Virus record (IMG/VR): IMGVR_UViG_3300046524_000102
Location: 1 to 44,710 of that record
DNA length: 44,710 nt
Source of the DNA: a virus
Direction: 5' to 3' (one strand)
Positions 17,589 through 24,519 of the stretch are shown one piece after another (position 1 is the stretch's first letter; each line of letters starts with the position of its first letter). Under the pieces are notes generated by a model. It was not told where the DNA came from. It did not search any database and saw only the letters and a program-made list of their open reading frames with translations. A program made the translations under genes and the position numbers.

Positions 17589-18153
17589 CAGACTCTAGCG
17601 CCCCGTAGACCCATATCATGCCGGGCTTGACTTCCCGGATGCGCTTCGTGGCCTCGGGGTGCAAATCCTGACGATTCAGGTCGTCGATCGTTTCCTTGTT
17701 GGCGCGCAGCAGATTGATTGCGATTTCGCTGGACGAATTAGCCATACGAGTCAGCACGGCAATCCCCTTTAGCGATTCGATGCTTTCCTCTGTCAGTGGC
17801 TGCGCATCGTCTATCTCGGCTACCTTGTTGTGAGCTATCCCGGCAAGACGATGGGATGTGGCAGCGCCGAAGCGGGCGGCACCGGCCAGATGCTCACTGA
17901 TCGCCTTCAGATCATCGGCAAGTGAACGCGCCGCGATCTGTTCGGAAACGTTCAGAAACGAAAGCGAACGCTCGACATCAACTATTTGTTTTGCAACGGT
18001 TTTTATCGTCTCGGTGCGTTTTGAAAACCGTGCCGATATGACCGCCTTGCTGACACCATATTCACGCGCTAGCGACGCAGCCGATTCGTTGGCTAGTAAC
18101 CTCTTGCCGATCGCTTCCCACTGCGCGTCAGTGAGTTTGGATGGTCGCCCCAT
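17572..18153 (-). CDS. terS: Terminase small subunit
   Basis: A 193-residue protein. The N-terminal helix-turn-helix (RPSKLTDAQWEAIGKRLLA then SLAREYGVSKAVISARFSKR) recognises packaging DNA; the middle helical region probably oligomerises. Position immediately before TerL and overlap with it support the assignment. The ribosome site (AGAAAGACC) is weak. I see no obvious cos or pac sequence. Confidence 0.85.
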   Translation of the reverse strand: MGRPSKLTDAQWEAIGKRLLANESAASLAREYGVSKAVISARFSKRTETIKTVAKQIVDVERSLSFLNVSEQIAARSLADDLKAISEHLAGAARFGAATSHRLAGIAHNKVAEIDDAQPLTEESIESLKGIAVLTRMANSSSEIAINLLRANKETIDDLNRQDLHPEATKRIREVKPGMIWVYGALESDEEES

Positions 18154-18216
18154 GGTCTTTCTGTGATTGGTGCCGATCTATCGGCTATACCCTGTCATCA
18201 AATGGCGAGGGGTAGG

Positions 18217-19383
18217 TTAGGCGGCTTCGAACATCTCCGGGCACACGATCGTGCGGCCGACTTGCCCATATTTTTCGTGGTACGTGATGAGCGACGCCGC
18301 GCGCTCCGAGATCCAGCCTCCGCGGGCTGAGTGCGCGTCTCGAGCGGCCAGCGTCGGATGTTGCGTGACCGTCATGCCGGCGTATTCTTTCTCGTCGACG
18401 TGGTGCCTGTGCCCGCAATGGGCGTAACGCTTCACGGTGTTTCCCCACATCTTGGGGAATTGTGCGGCGAACAACATCGGCAACTGTTCGTTGGAAACTT
18501 TGTGCCCGTGGTGAAAGGCGAGCATTACCTCGCCGTGCTGGTGTACATAGAACGGGAGTTCCGAGTCATTCACCGTCAGGCGCGGTTCATTCTCAAGCAG
18601 CGCGGCGAACATGTGCCGCAGCCATAGCGAGCCCGACTCGTCGTGGTTGCCCTCGCAGATGATCAGGTGCACCGCCTGATGTTTAGCCAAGGCATGACTG
18701 ATCAGCCGACGAAGAACGCGGATTGCCGCGGCGACGATCTTGGAGAACCGGCCGTCAGTATCCAGGACGTTTTTGTGTGCCGGCGTCAGGGGCAAAAGCC
18801 CATCGCTATGCAGGAAGTCGCCTTGAATCGTCAGCACGCATGCGGCGGCCTGGGGCGCCGATTCGACCATGTGTACGAAACTGGAGAGCAACAGGCTTTC
18901 GGCGATCTTCAGATCCCAGTCAGCGCCGCCTTCGCGATGCCAGCTGAGCTGGCCCATGTGGTAGTCAGTGAAAACTATTAGGTTGCACAGCGCGGCGTCG
19001 ATCTTTGCAGGAGGCGCAACGGCGCTCACGCGCGGCAAAGTCTCGGCGAATGCCGCAGCGGCCGCTTCGAATATCTCGCGCTGCCTGTCGTGGTCAATCT
19101 GATTCTTGACCCACTGCCCAGCAACTACGCCATCCTTGTTGATGTACGTCGATGTGCCGCGCAGGAAGAACCCATCCGGCACCGGATGCGTCATGAAGTG
19201 CTCGGGGCTATAGCCCATCCGGGCCGCCTTCTTTTTCAGCGATGCCAGCGCATTGCTGATCGTGCCGTGAGCCAAACCGAGGTGAGTCGCCGCGGCACAA
19301 AGGCCGCCATGCTCGTCAATAGCATCGAGGAACTGGCACTGCCGCGCTGTCGCCCATTCGCGAAGCTTTGGGTCTACGCTCAT
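18217..19383 (-). CDS. HTH-metallophosphoesterase fusion
   Basis: A 388-residue protein. Residues 1-70 hold a helix-turn-helix (FLDAIDEHGGLCAAATHLGL, AHGTISNALASLKKKA). The rest is a calcineurin-type phosphoesterase with all metal motifs: FTDYHMG (DxH), IQGDFLHSD (GD), CEGNHDE (GNHD), AFHHGHK and CGHRHH. The frame is open 12 codons further upstream, but that passes through a terminator, and AAGGTG precedes the ATG at 19383. It lies next to terS, so a packaging or DNA-processing role is possible but unproven. Confidence 0.85.
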   Translation of the reverse strand: MSVDPKLREWATARQCQFLDAIDEHGGLCAAATHLGLAHGTISNALASLKKKAARMGYSPEHFMTHPVPDGFFLRGTSTYINKDGVVAGQWVKNQIDHDRQREIFEAAAAAFAETLPRVSAVAPPAKIDAALCNLIVFTDYHMGQLSWHREGGADWDLKIAESLLLSSFVHMVESAPQAAACVLTIQGDFLHSDGLLPLTPAHKNVLDTDGRFSKIVAAAIRVLRRLISHALAKHQAVHLIICEGNHDESGSLWLRHMFAALLENEPRLTVNDSELPFYVHQHGEVMLAFHHGHKVSNEQLPMLFAAQFPKMWGNTVKRYAHCGHRHHVDEKEYAGMTVTQHPTLAARDAHSARGGWISERAASLITYHEKYGQVGRTIVCPEMFEAA

Positions 19384-19397
19384 GGGCACCTTGGAAT

Positions 19398-19417
19398 AAA
19401 AAAGCGCCCGAAGGCGC
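19398..19417 (-). terminator. Rho-independent terminator before the late gene block
   Basis: Minus-strand reading: GCGCC TTCG GGCGC stem-loop (19404-19417) followed by six T (19403-19398). It stands between the small-gene group and the metallophosphoesterase/terminase genes, so late transcription must read through it. Confidence 0.85.
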
Positions 19418-19519
19418 AATGTCGAAGGGGAGTCGACGATGAATTAGCGAGAGTTACAGCGTTCGGCCCGCATGGACGTATATCCGCCTATCGGCGCGCG
19501 CGACCTCTTCGGTTCACCC

Positions 19520-19623
19520 TCATTCATGGCTTCGGGATTCGAACCCGAACCGGCTGGCCGTTACGCTCTATGAGCGCCGTTTGCCCGTACTCCCACGTCC
19601 ATTTATGCCTGCGCCATGAATGA
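19520..19623 (-). other. tRNA-like element with 11-bp closing stem
   Basis: On the minus strand a canonical-looking T-arm (6-bp stem TTCGGG/CCCGAA around loop TTCGAAT, 19531-19549) is followed by a strand that pairs perfectly over 11 bp (TCATTCATGGC with GCCATGAATGA). Between them lie CGCTC-ATA-GAGCG and CGG-CCAG-CCG hairpins but no canonical D-arm or 7-nt anticodon loop with U33. It is too irregular for a working tRNA. The flanks, 19418-19519 and 19624-19873, hold no gene I can support. Confidence 0.45.
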
Positions 19624-19873
19624 AGCTCCTCGTTTCGTGAGGAACACGGCTTGATCCGCAAATGTCCTTTCTCTAGGACATACGGCAAGCACCGAATTGC
19701 ACGCCCTTTCGGACTTAGCCGATTACTGTGTTGCTTACGGCCATGGAGTCCGGATGCCCAAAGGCCACCGAATCAGCGCTTTGGCCGATTCGCGTAGCTT
19801 TGCGGCTACATCAGGTGCCTCCCTCGCCCGTGACAAGCTGCCGAGCCGATCGGCTGACGAGGGAAGCGGGGGA

Positions 19874-20215
19874 TCAGCCTGCGGGCGTGAAGTCCACGTA
19901 GAACTTATCGCCGTGCTTGAACTTGCCCCACAGCGCTGGATTAGCGATATGGATGGTGAGATTGGCACCCGGCGACATCCGGGCGAACGTGTTGTCTTCG
20001 TCGAACTCAGAATCAGCGTAGGTCGCCTTGCACACCGCGTGCATGGTCAGAGTTTCGCTGGCCTTTTCCGGTGTCTTGCCAGAGCCTTGTTCGACCCATC
20101 CCATGTGTTCCTGCACCATTCCAACCTGCAGCTTTGCGCGCATCGTCGTCATACTTCTCTCCATTAAGGAATACAGTTCGGGACTGATAGCTATCGGCCG
20201 GAAGCAGGGGATCAT
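19874..20215 (-). CDS. Small protein, paralogue of the 20936-21541 C-terminal half
   Basis: A 113-residue reading frame whose ATG overlaps the preceding stop (ATGA). Residues 22-113 (MTTMRAKLQVGMVQEHMGWV ... KFKHGDKFYVDFTPAG) are nearly identical to residues 110-201 of the neighbour at 20936-21541. An internal ATG (20152) also has a good ribosome site (GGAGAGAAGT), so a 92-residue product is equally possible. The similarity extends slightly upstream of that ATG (SPELYSLM versus SPEIYSQM). Beta-rich, soluble. Function unknown. Confidence 0.7.
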   Translation of the reverse strand: MIPCFRPIAISPELYSLMERSMTTMRAKLQVGMVQEHMGWVEQGSGKTPEKASETLTMHAVCKATYADSEFDEDNTFARMSPGANLTIHIANPALWGKFKHGDKFYVDFTPAG

Positions 20216-20316
20216 TCAGTGGTGTCAATCAGCCAATCCGCCCATTCTGCGTATCCTTGCGCGAGACCGATGTGCACAGTGGACATGAGCAAAAGCCACG
20301 CGGTGATGGGGTTCAT
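20212..20316 (-). CDS. Tiny coupled ORF (34 aa)
   Basis: MNPITAWLLLMSTVHIGLAQ followed by GYAEWADWLIDTTE. The start overlaps the preceding stop (CGATGA) and the stop overlaps the next start (ATGA), the same 4-nt coupling used throughout this phage. The N-terminal 20 residues are hydrophobic, so it could be a small membrane peptide. Function unknown. Confidence 0.5.
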   Translation of the reverse strand: MNPITAWLLLMSTVHIGLAQGYAEWADWLIDTTE

Positions 20317-20435
20317 CGGGTCAATGCCCTCAATTGGTCCAGCCGCGCGATCATCGAAACCCTGAGCGCCGGATCGATGTTGCGCATGCGCTCCAGGTCC
20401 AATTCCAGGCTGTCGATTAACTCTTGAACATTCAT
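20313..20435 (-). CDS. Tiny coupled ORF (40 aa)
   Basis: MNVQELIDSLELDLERMRNI then DPALRVSMIARLDQLRALTR: an amphipathic, coiled-coil-like helix pattern with regular Leu and Met spacing. It ends in an ATGA overlap with the next ORF. The ribosome site is weak. Function unknown. Confidence 0.5.
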   Translation of the reverse strand: MNVQELIDSLELDLERMRNIDPALRVSMIARLDQLRALTR

Positions 20436-20498
20436 TTGATACTCGAATTCTGGCCGGTTGACCGGCAAGAGCGACGTTGCATCGCACCGGCGGGCTTG

Positions 20499-20699
20499 TT
20501 ACGGCACGCGAACGGGCCGCGGCGGGAGATCGAATAATGCTTCTGCTGCCCGGCGCGCGGGGCTCCAACCGTTCTCATCTCGCGGTTTTAGCGAGAGAAT
20601 GGGGCGCTTGGCTTGGCGTGCCTCGGCGGCTTGCTTCTGCTCCAATGCCTTCGCCGGATCGAGCCCGTAGGTGCGCGATTGGAAGGTAATGGATGACAT
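20499..20699 (-). CDS. Small protein after the late leader terminator (66 aa)
   Basis: MSSITFQSRTYGLDPAKALE, then a charged region EQKQAAEARQAKRPILSLKP and ALFDLPPRPVRVP. First reading frame after the terminator at 20714-20742, so it would be the first product of read-through late transcription. No family recognised; start and reality are both uncertain. Confidence 0.45.
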   Translation of the reverse strand: MSSITFQSRTYGLDPAKALEQKQAAEARQAKRPILSLKPRDENGWSPARRAAEALFDLPPRPVRVP

Positions 20700-20713
20700 G
20701 GCGGCCAGAAACG

Positions 20714-20742
20714 AAAAAGCCCCGCCGGGTTAGGGCAGGGCT
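20714..20742 (-). terminator. Terminator of the short late leader (tR'-like)
   Basis: Minus strand: AGCCCTGCC pairs with GGCGGGGCT over 9 bp (one G-T wobble; 20742-20734 with 20726-20718), followed by TTTTT and CGTTTC. It lies about 150 nt downstream of the promoter at 20889-20917, an arrangement like lambda pR'-tR'. Confidence 0.8.
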
Positions 20743-20888
20743 TTGGGAATTTTTGAGCGCACGATCCCATCAAACATCTTTGGGAGCGTTATATGTCGAG
20801 GGCGTCTGCTGGTTTCCGGGGACTCGCGGCTGTCTGCGCTATCCGCTTCCGGCTCGGGCTAAACGTCATTTACTTGCTCTAGGTGCAC

Positions 20889-20917
20889 ACTATATAGAAG
20901 AGTGCAAGGGTTTACAA
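20889..20917 (-). promoter_or_regulatory. Candidate late promoter (pR'-like)
   Basis: Minus strand: -35 TTGTAA (20917-20912), 17-bp spacer, -10 TATAGT (20894-20889). The predicted start near 20882 gives a transcript of about 165 nt ending at the 20714 terminator. The segment 20743-20935 has no gene of its own and contains only this promoter and leader. Confidence 0.6.
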
Positions 20918-20935
20918 CACCCAATGCAAACTTTT

Positions 20936-21541
20936 TTATTCGGCAGGCGTGAAATCGACGTAGAACTTGTCGCCATGCTTGAACTTGCCCCACAGCGCCG
21001 GATTAGCGATATGGATGGTGAGGTTGGCGCCGGGCGACATCTTCGCGTAGGTGTTGTCCTCGTCAAATTCGGAATCTGCATAGGTCGGCTTGCAGACTGC
21101 GTGCATGATCAGCGTTTCGCTCGACTTCTCCGGTGCCTTACCGGAACCCGGCTCGACCCAGCCCATGTGTTCTTGCACCATACCAACCTGCAACTTTGCT
21201 CGCATCGTCGTCATAGGAAGCTCCTTCATCATTTGAGAGTAGATTTCGGGACTGCATGCCATCAAGCCTCCCGGCTCTTCAACGTCTTTGAGCCGATCGA
21301 GGAATTCTCGGGATAGGTAGAACTTATTCGCGCGTTCGCGGAATGCAGGATCGCGCTTCGTATCGCCGTTGTAGAAGATCGGCGGGATGTCCTGTTCCGC
21401 GCAGACCCGATCTAGGGCGGCGTCAAGCTGGCGCTTTTGGTCTTCCGTCATTCGCTTGGGAGTTCCATCAGCATTGAAGCAGTAATGTCCGCCTTCGCAG
21501 CCGATGGACGAACAGCCGCCAAGTTTGCAAGAATCCTTCAT
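20936..21541 (-). CDS. Two-part protein with a C-terminal half duplicated downstream
   Basis: A 201-residue frame starting MKDSCKLGGCSSIGCEGGHY, with a Cys-rich N-terminus (five Cys and a His in the first 21 residues, possible metal site) and a helical stretch. Residues 110-201 are the unit shared with 19874-20215. An internal ATG at 21214 is preceded by AAGGAG with good spacing, so a short 92-residue form may also be made. The start is ATGA-coupled to the Q-like gene. Unknown function. Confidence 0.7.
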   Translation of the reverse strand: MKDSCKLGGCSSIGCEGGHYCFNADGTPKRMTEDQKRQLDAALDRVCAEQDIPPIFYNGDTKRDPAFRERANKFYLSREFLDRLKDVEEPGGLMACSPEIYSQMMKELPMTTMRAKLQVGMVQEHMGWVEPGSGKAPEKSSETLIMHAVCKPTYADSEFDEDNTYAKMSPGANLTIHIANPALWGKFKHGDKFYVDFTPAE

Positions 21542-22074
21542 GCCGCCACCTCCTCAAATGCCCCAAACGCTTTCATTGCGCCGACCGTATGCGAGGATAC
21601 GGCGCCACGAAGGCATTCGAGAACAGTTTCATAGTCGCGCTCGTACTTCTTCCATGAACCGGCCGCCAGGTTAGCCATATGCGCGCGCTCATAGTCGGCA
21701 TATTGATGCAGGCCGGTTCCATTGCACTTGGTGCAAGTCGTCATGTTGCGGAACTTGTCTATCTCCAGTCCTCGGCCGCCGCACTTCTTACAATTCTCAT
21801 CGAGCCATTCACGGATCGCCGTGTGGCAGAGCGCCTTAACAACGTTGCGCTTCTTGCGTTGATAGAAGCGCTCACCGAGCAGATGGACGCAGCGGGCGTA
21901 GGCGCGATGGTCGCTGCCCCACTTCAAGCGCTCAAGCAATGCGCCGAGTGGTTCGCCCGATAGCCCGCGCGCCGCGATGAAATCGGCATCGGTCGGCCCA
22001 GTGTCGCGCCATTGCAAATTGCCCGAGTTGATGGCTCGTGCCTCGCGTCTACGGAAACCAGTGAAACTCGTCAT
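21538..22074 (-). CDS. Zinc-finger protein, probable Q-type late antiterminator
   Basis: A 178-residue protein. Its centre has two DnaJ-type CxxCxGxG knuckles, CKKCGGRGLE and CTKCNGTGLH, followed by QYADYERAHMANLAAGSWKKYER; the N-terminal part is helical and basic. Zinc-finger Q antiterminators of some lambdoid phages have this organisation. Context fits closely: it is the last regulatory gene before a promoter, short leader and terminator that precede the late genes. Start taken at the second Met, with GGGG upstream. A DnaJ-like accessory protein is the alternative. Confidence 0.65.
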   Translation of the reverse strand: MTSFTGFRRREARAINSGNLQWRDTGPTDADFIAARGLSGEPLGALLERLKWGSDHRAYARCVHLLGERFYQRKKRNVVKALCHTAIREWLDENCKKCGGRGLEIDKFRNMTTCTKCNGTGLHQYADYERAHMANLAAGSWKKYERDYETVLECLRGAVSSHTVGAMKAFGAFEEVAA

Positions 22075-22133
22075 GAGAACCCCGCACACGATACATAGTT
22101 AGAACCACCGAACAGGACACAACATATAGCAAA

Positions 22134-22162
22134 ATTATAACAAATATTCAGGACAACTACAA
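22134..22162 (-). promoter_or_regulatory. Promoter of the Q-like gene
   Basis: Minus strand: -10 TATAAT (22139-22134), 17-bp spacer, -35 TTGTAG (22162-22157), in an A/T-rich island at 22090-22194 without genes. The -35 box lies inside a 26-bp inverted repeat. Start would be near 22127, about 50 nt before the Q-like ATG. Confidence 0.65.
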
Positions 22163-22177
22163 TTGTTTGCAGTTGTC
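22152..22177. promoter_or_regulatory. 26-bp inverted repeat, likely operator over the Q-like promoter
   Basis: Arms GACAACTACAA and TTGCAGTTGTC (10 of 11 positions complementary) are separated by TTGT. The repeat covers the -35 box of the promoter at 22134-22162, so binding of a dimeric protein there could repress or activate it. It does not resemble the CI operators. Confidence 0.6.
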
Positions 22178-22194
22178 AATCACCTATTTTGCGA

Positions 22195-22431
22195 TCATTG
22201 CGGGCTTCTCGGAACATCGGGCAACGGCATCCAATGCGTGTGAACTTGCCCTTGTACGAATCGCGGAGCGGCCGGGTATTCCATCCATGCGCCGAACAAC
22301 CAGTAGGCCACACTTATCGCGTAGACGTTTTCGGTCTTGCGCGTGTCTTCATCGTATGTCGGCGTAACGTTGTACGTCAGGATGCGCGTGCCGTCGCTCG
22401 GCGCTGTTTCAATCGATTGCCATTTGCTCAT
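22195..22431 (-). CDS. DUF551 domain protein
   Basis: A 78-residue protein starting MSKWQSIETAPSDGTRILTY and ending HTHWMPLPDVPRSPQ, with VAYWLFGAWMEYP between. This WxSIETAPxDG ... THWMPLP pattern is the DUF551 signature, common in phage accessory regions; its function is unknown. The start at the Met before SKW is supported by ATGA overlap with the upstream gene and GGAGAAGAG. Confidence 0.85.
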   Translation of the reverse strand: MSKWQSIETAPSDGTRILTYNVTPTYDEDTRKTENVYAISVAYWLFGAWMEYPAAPRFVQGQVHTHWMPLPDVPRSPQ

Positions 22432-22760
22432 CTCTCTTCTCCAGTCAAATTGATCCATTCGTATCGGACGACGTCCTCGTGCTGCTTCAGCTTTTGCTCT
22501 GTCTCCCAGACGAACCGGGAGTTGCCGGATTTGCGGGCTGCGGCCAGTATTGCGTCTTGCAGATCGCAGCCTTCCTCCCGCGCCACCTTACACACCGGCA
22601 TCGGCGGAACGTTGCGCACTTCGGGCAAGCGCTCGCGGTTCATCCGCCTCTTCGTCGGCGCCGTGCCCCGTGGCCGATGCATCATAATCAGAGTGCAGAA
22701 GATGCCCCATGCGAAGGTTGCAAGGGAAAAGCCGGCTAGGAAGATGGTTAGGGTGGTCAT
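22428..22760 (-). CDS. Small membrane-anchored protein
   Basis: A 110-residue protein with one N-terminal transmembrane helix (TLTIFLAGFSLATFAWGIF) and a charged cytoplasmic remainder containing CKVAREEGCDLQDAILAAAR. Coupled to both neighbours by 4-nt overlaps. No family recognised. Confidence 0.65.
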   Translation of the reverse strand: MTTLTIFLAGFSLATFAWGIFCTLIMMHRPRGTAPTKRRMNRERLPEVRNVPPMPVCKVAREEGCDLQDAILAAARKSGNSRFVWETEQKLKQHEDVVRYEWINLTGEER

Positions 22761-23284
22761 TTTCCACCTCGCGCGTCATCAATCGCCTTTCGGCAACTCT
22801 CGAAACTCCCTTCTCCGCACTGGGCGTCATTTAAGTCGATATCGCCAACGTATCCGGCCCACTGGCGGCCCGCAGTCAACCTGACGATGTTCGGGCTCAG
22901 GATCACTTTCCATTGGTAGGTCGTGTCGTAGAACTTATTCAACTGGGTATTCATACAGTCCAGATAGTCCAGTCTCGCCTTATCCTCCCGCAGCGCCCGC
23001 ACCTCATCACCCGACTCAGCCGGAAACGCCCCGCATTCGCTCGCATCGACGGGCAGTAGCGCATCAGTCGAAGCTCTCGACCCAATCTCTCCGTTAGCGG
23101 CATCGCTCAGCGCGTCCAGGAAACGCTCGGGAGCGTTCACAACTCCGGCCATCTGGTAAGTAGCGGCGCAGAGTTCTCGCAACGCCCGCACCTCGGCGAT
23201 AAGGGCGAGCACCGTCGCACCAGATACCGGAGCGCCCGGGATTTTGCTGTCCTTGATTAGCCGCTCGATTTCGTCCAGATCCAT
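22757..23284 (-). CDS. Hypothetical phage protein (175 aa)
   Basis: Starts MDLDEIERLIKDSKIPGAPV, contains a helical segment (TVLALIAEVRALRELCAATY) and a C-terminal motif ARLDYLDCMNTQLNKFYDT followed by WKVILSPNIVRLTAG, a type of tail seen in variable phage early proteins. AAGGAGG precedes the ATG, which overlaps the stop of the 23284-24051 frame by one base (TAATG). Function unknown. Confidence 0.68.
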   Translation of the reverse strand: MDLDEIERLIKDSKIPGAPVSGATVLALIAEVRALRELCAATYQMAGVVNAPERFLDALSDAANGEIGSRASTDALLPVDASECGAFPAESGDEVRALREDKARLDYLDCMNTQLNKFYDTTYQWKVILSPNIVRLTAGRQWAGYVGDIDLNDAQCGEGSFESCRKAIDDARGGK

Positions 23285-24051
23285 TACGCTGCCTCCTTAT
23301 TCGTTTGAGAGTAGGGTGAATGCGAGTCGCACCACTCCTGGAATCTGGCCATTTCCAGAGGCCTTAAGTCTGTCCACGCTGAAGGGAACACCATCAGCCA
23401 ATCCTGGAAGTCCGCATTCACTGTGCGCCCCGAGACTACTTGGCCGCCATGATTGAGGCTTAACCAGGCGAGGTAATCCTCTATCTGACTGCGATGATCT
23501 CCGCTCTTTGCGCGCTTCCAGCAGATTCCGTGCGTTCCGACGCTCGCCCTTGGGGTAGGCAAGTATCCAGACTCGTTCTCGACGCTGGGCGGCTCCAATG
23601 TGGTGACCTCCCAGCACTCCCCATCGTGCATCGAGCCCCATCGCGGCCAAGTCACCGAGCACTGTTCCGATGTATCCAGAAACAATGAGGCCTGTGACGT
23701 TTTCCAACAGGACGAATCGCGGTCGAACACGGCGAATGACATCTGCCGTTGCGGGCCACATGTTGCGCTCGTCCGCTTCGCCGAGTTGCTTTCCTCCGAG
23801 TGAAAACGGCTGGCAGGGAAAGCCTGCTGTAACCACGTCCGCAATTCCTCGGTACTGGTCGGCTGCACCGGACTGTGCGAACTGACGCACGTCAGTAAAT
23901 ATTGGGGCGTCTGGCAAGATTCCATCCTTGATGCGTGCGGCGATGACTCGCTGGCAGTAGTCGTTCCACTCGACGTAACCCACAGGGCGCCATCCGAGTA
24001 GATGGGTTCCAAGCAATCCGCCTCCAGCGCCTGTGAAAAGTGACAACTCAT
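23284..24051 (-). CDS. Overprinted ORF on the C5 methyltransferase gene
   Basis: A 255-residue frame, +1 relative to the methyltransferase and coincident with it for 750 bp. Segments RTWLQQAFPASRFHSEES, SSCWKTSQASLF (113-124), TWPRWGSMHDGE (134-145), GYLPTPRAS (162-170) and DWLMVFPSAWTDL (217-229) recall a phage protein family typically reading CSWKTSQ ... TWPRSG ... LPTP ... GFPxGWTDL. Its ATG has GGAGG 8 nt upstream, and its stop overlaps the next gene's ATG (TAATG). Function unknown, possibly tied to the methylase. It could instead be a chance open frame that has entered databases. Confidence 0.55.
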   Translation of the reverse strand: MSCHFSQALEADCLEPIYSDGALWVTSSGTTTASESSPHASRMESCQTPQYLLTCVSSHSPVQPTSTEELRTWLQQAFPASRFHSEESNSAKRTSATCGPQRQMSFAVFDRDSSCWKTSQASLFLDTSEQCSVTWPRWGSMHDGECWEVTTLEPPSVENESGYLPTPRASVGTHGICWKRAKSGDHRSQIEDYLAWLSLNHGGQVVSGRTVNADFQDWLMVFPSAWTDLRPLEMARFQEWCDSHSPYSQTNKEAA

Positions 24052-24055
24052 TCAA
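23297..24055 (-). CDS. DNA (cytosine-5) methyltransferase
   Basis: A 252-residue enzyme that methylates C5 of cytosine using SAM. Motif I FTGAGGG (7-13), EWND (29-32), motif IV GFPCQPFS with catalytic Cys81, motif VI ENV (118-120), motif VIII QRRERVWI (157-164) and motif X ASGNGQIPGVV (232-242) are all present in order. The target recognition region is short (about 65 residues), so the protein is compact. Start is TTG, overlapping the upstream stop as TTGA, with GGAGG 4 nt before. Likely protects phage DNA from host restriction. Confidence 0.9.
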   Translation of the reverse strand: MNELSLFTGAGGGLLGTHLLGWRPVGYVEWNDYCQRVIAARIKDGILPDAPIFTDVRQFAQSGAADQYRGIADVVTAGFPCQPFSLGGKQLGEADERNMWPATADVIRRVRPRFVLLENVTGLIVSGYIGTVLGDLAAMGLDARWGVLGGHHIGAAQRRERVWILAYPKGERRNARNLLEARKERRSSQSDRGLPRLVKPQSWRPSSLGAHSECGLPGLADGVPFSVDRLKASGNGQIPGVVRLAFTLLSNE

Positions 24056-24519
24056 GAGACCTCCAATTCTTGTTGTTCAACCAATCCCATTTTCCGGGCC
24101 CGCAACGGAACCCACCGAGCGAATCCTCTATCGAATGCCGCGAACTTCTCCGCTCGCGGTGCCGGACCCTGATCAAGCCATTGGTGACAAACGAAGCAGC
24201 CCGGCAGCGTTCTTTCGTGACTGGCCTTCAGGCCCATGCCCTTTCCAGCGCTCAGGCGGTTGTCGTGACAGGGAACTACCCTCGGGTCAGCCCAATCCGA
24301 TGCATCACAAAGCACGTTGAGAAAGCACGGCTCCCCGCGGCAAGCCGCCAGATACTTCGATCCCTCGGCGACGGTCGGCCGCTTCGGCTTACTCTTTAGC
24401 GATGACCGCTTGGGGTTGGCCCGCAACTCGGCGCGCCAGTCCTTTGACTCGACAGGTGACGACTTCCACGGCTTGCGTTCCAACGAGCTTTTACGGGGTC
24501 CAAAACCTGTTCTTTTCAT
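24052..24519 (-). CDS. YbcO-like nuclease (DUF1364)
   Basis: A 155-residue protein. After a basic N-terminus (KRTGFGPRKSSLERKPWK) comes the DUF1364 core: CRGEPCFLNVLC, VVPCHDNRLSAGKGMGLKAS and GCFVCHQWLDQG, with conserved Cys and His residues likely to hold a metal. Family members are phage recombination-region nucleases such as YbcO. Start at the Met before KRT is chosen because its ATG overlaps the preceding stop (ATGA) and GGAGG lies upstream. Confidence 0.82.
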   Translation of the reverse strand: MKRTGFGPRKSSLERKPWKSSPVESKDWRAELRANPKRSSLKSKPKRPTVAEGSKYLAACRGEPCFLNVLCDASDWADPRVVPCHDNRLSAGKGMGLKASHERTLPGCFVCHQWLDQGPAPRAEKFAAFDRGFARWVPLRARKMGLVEQQELEVS

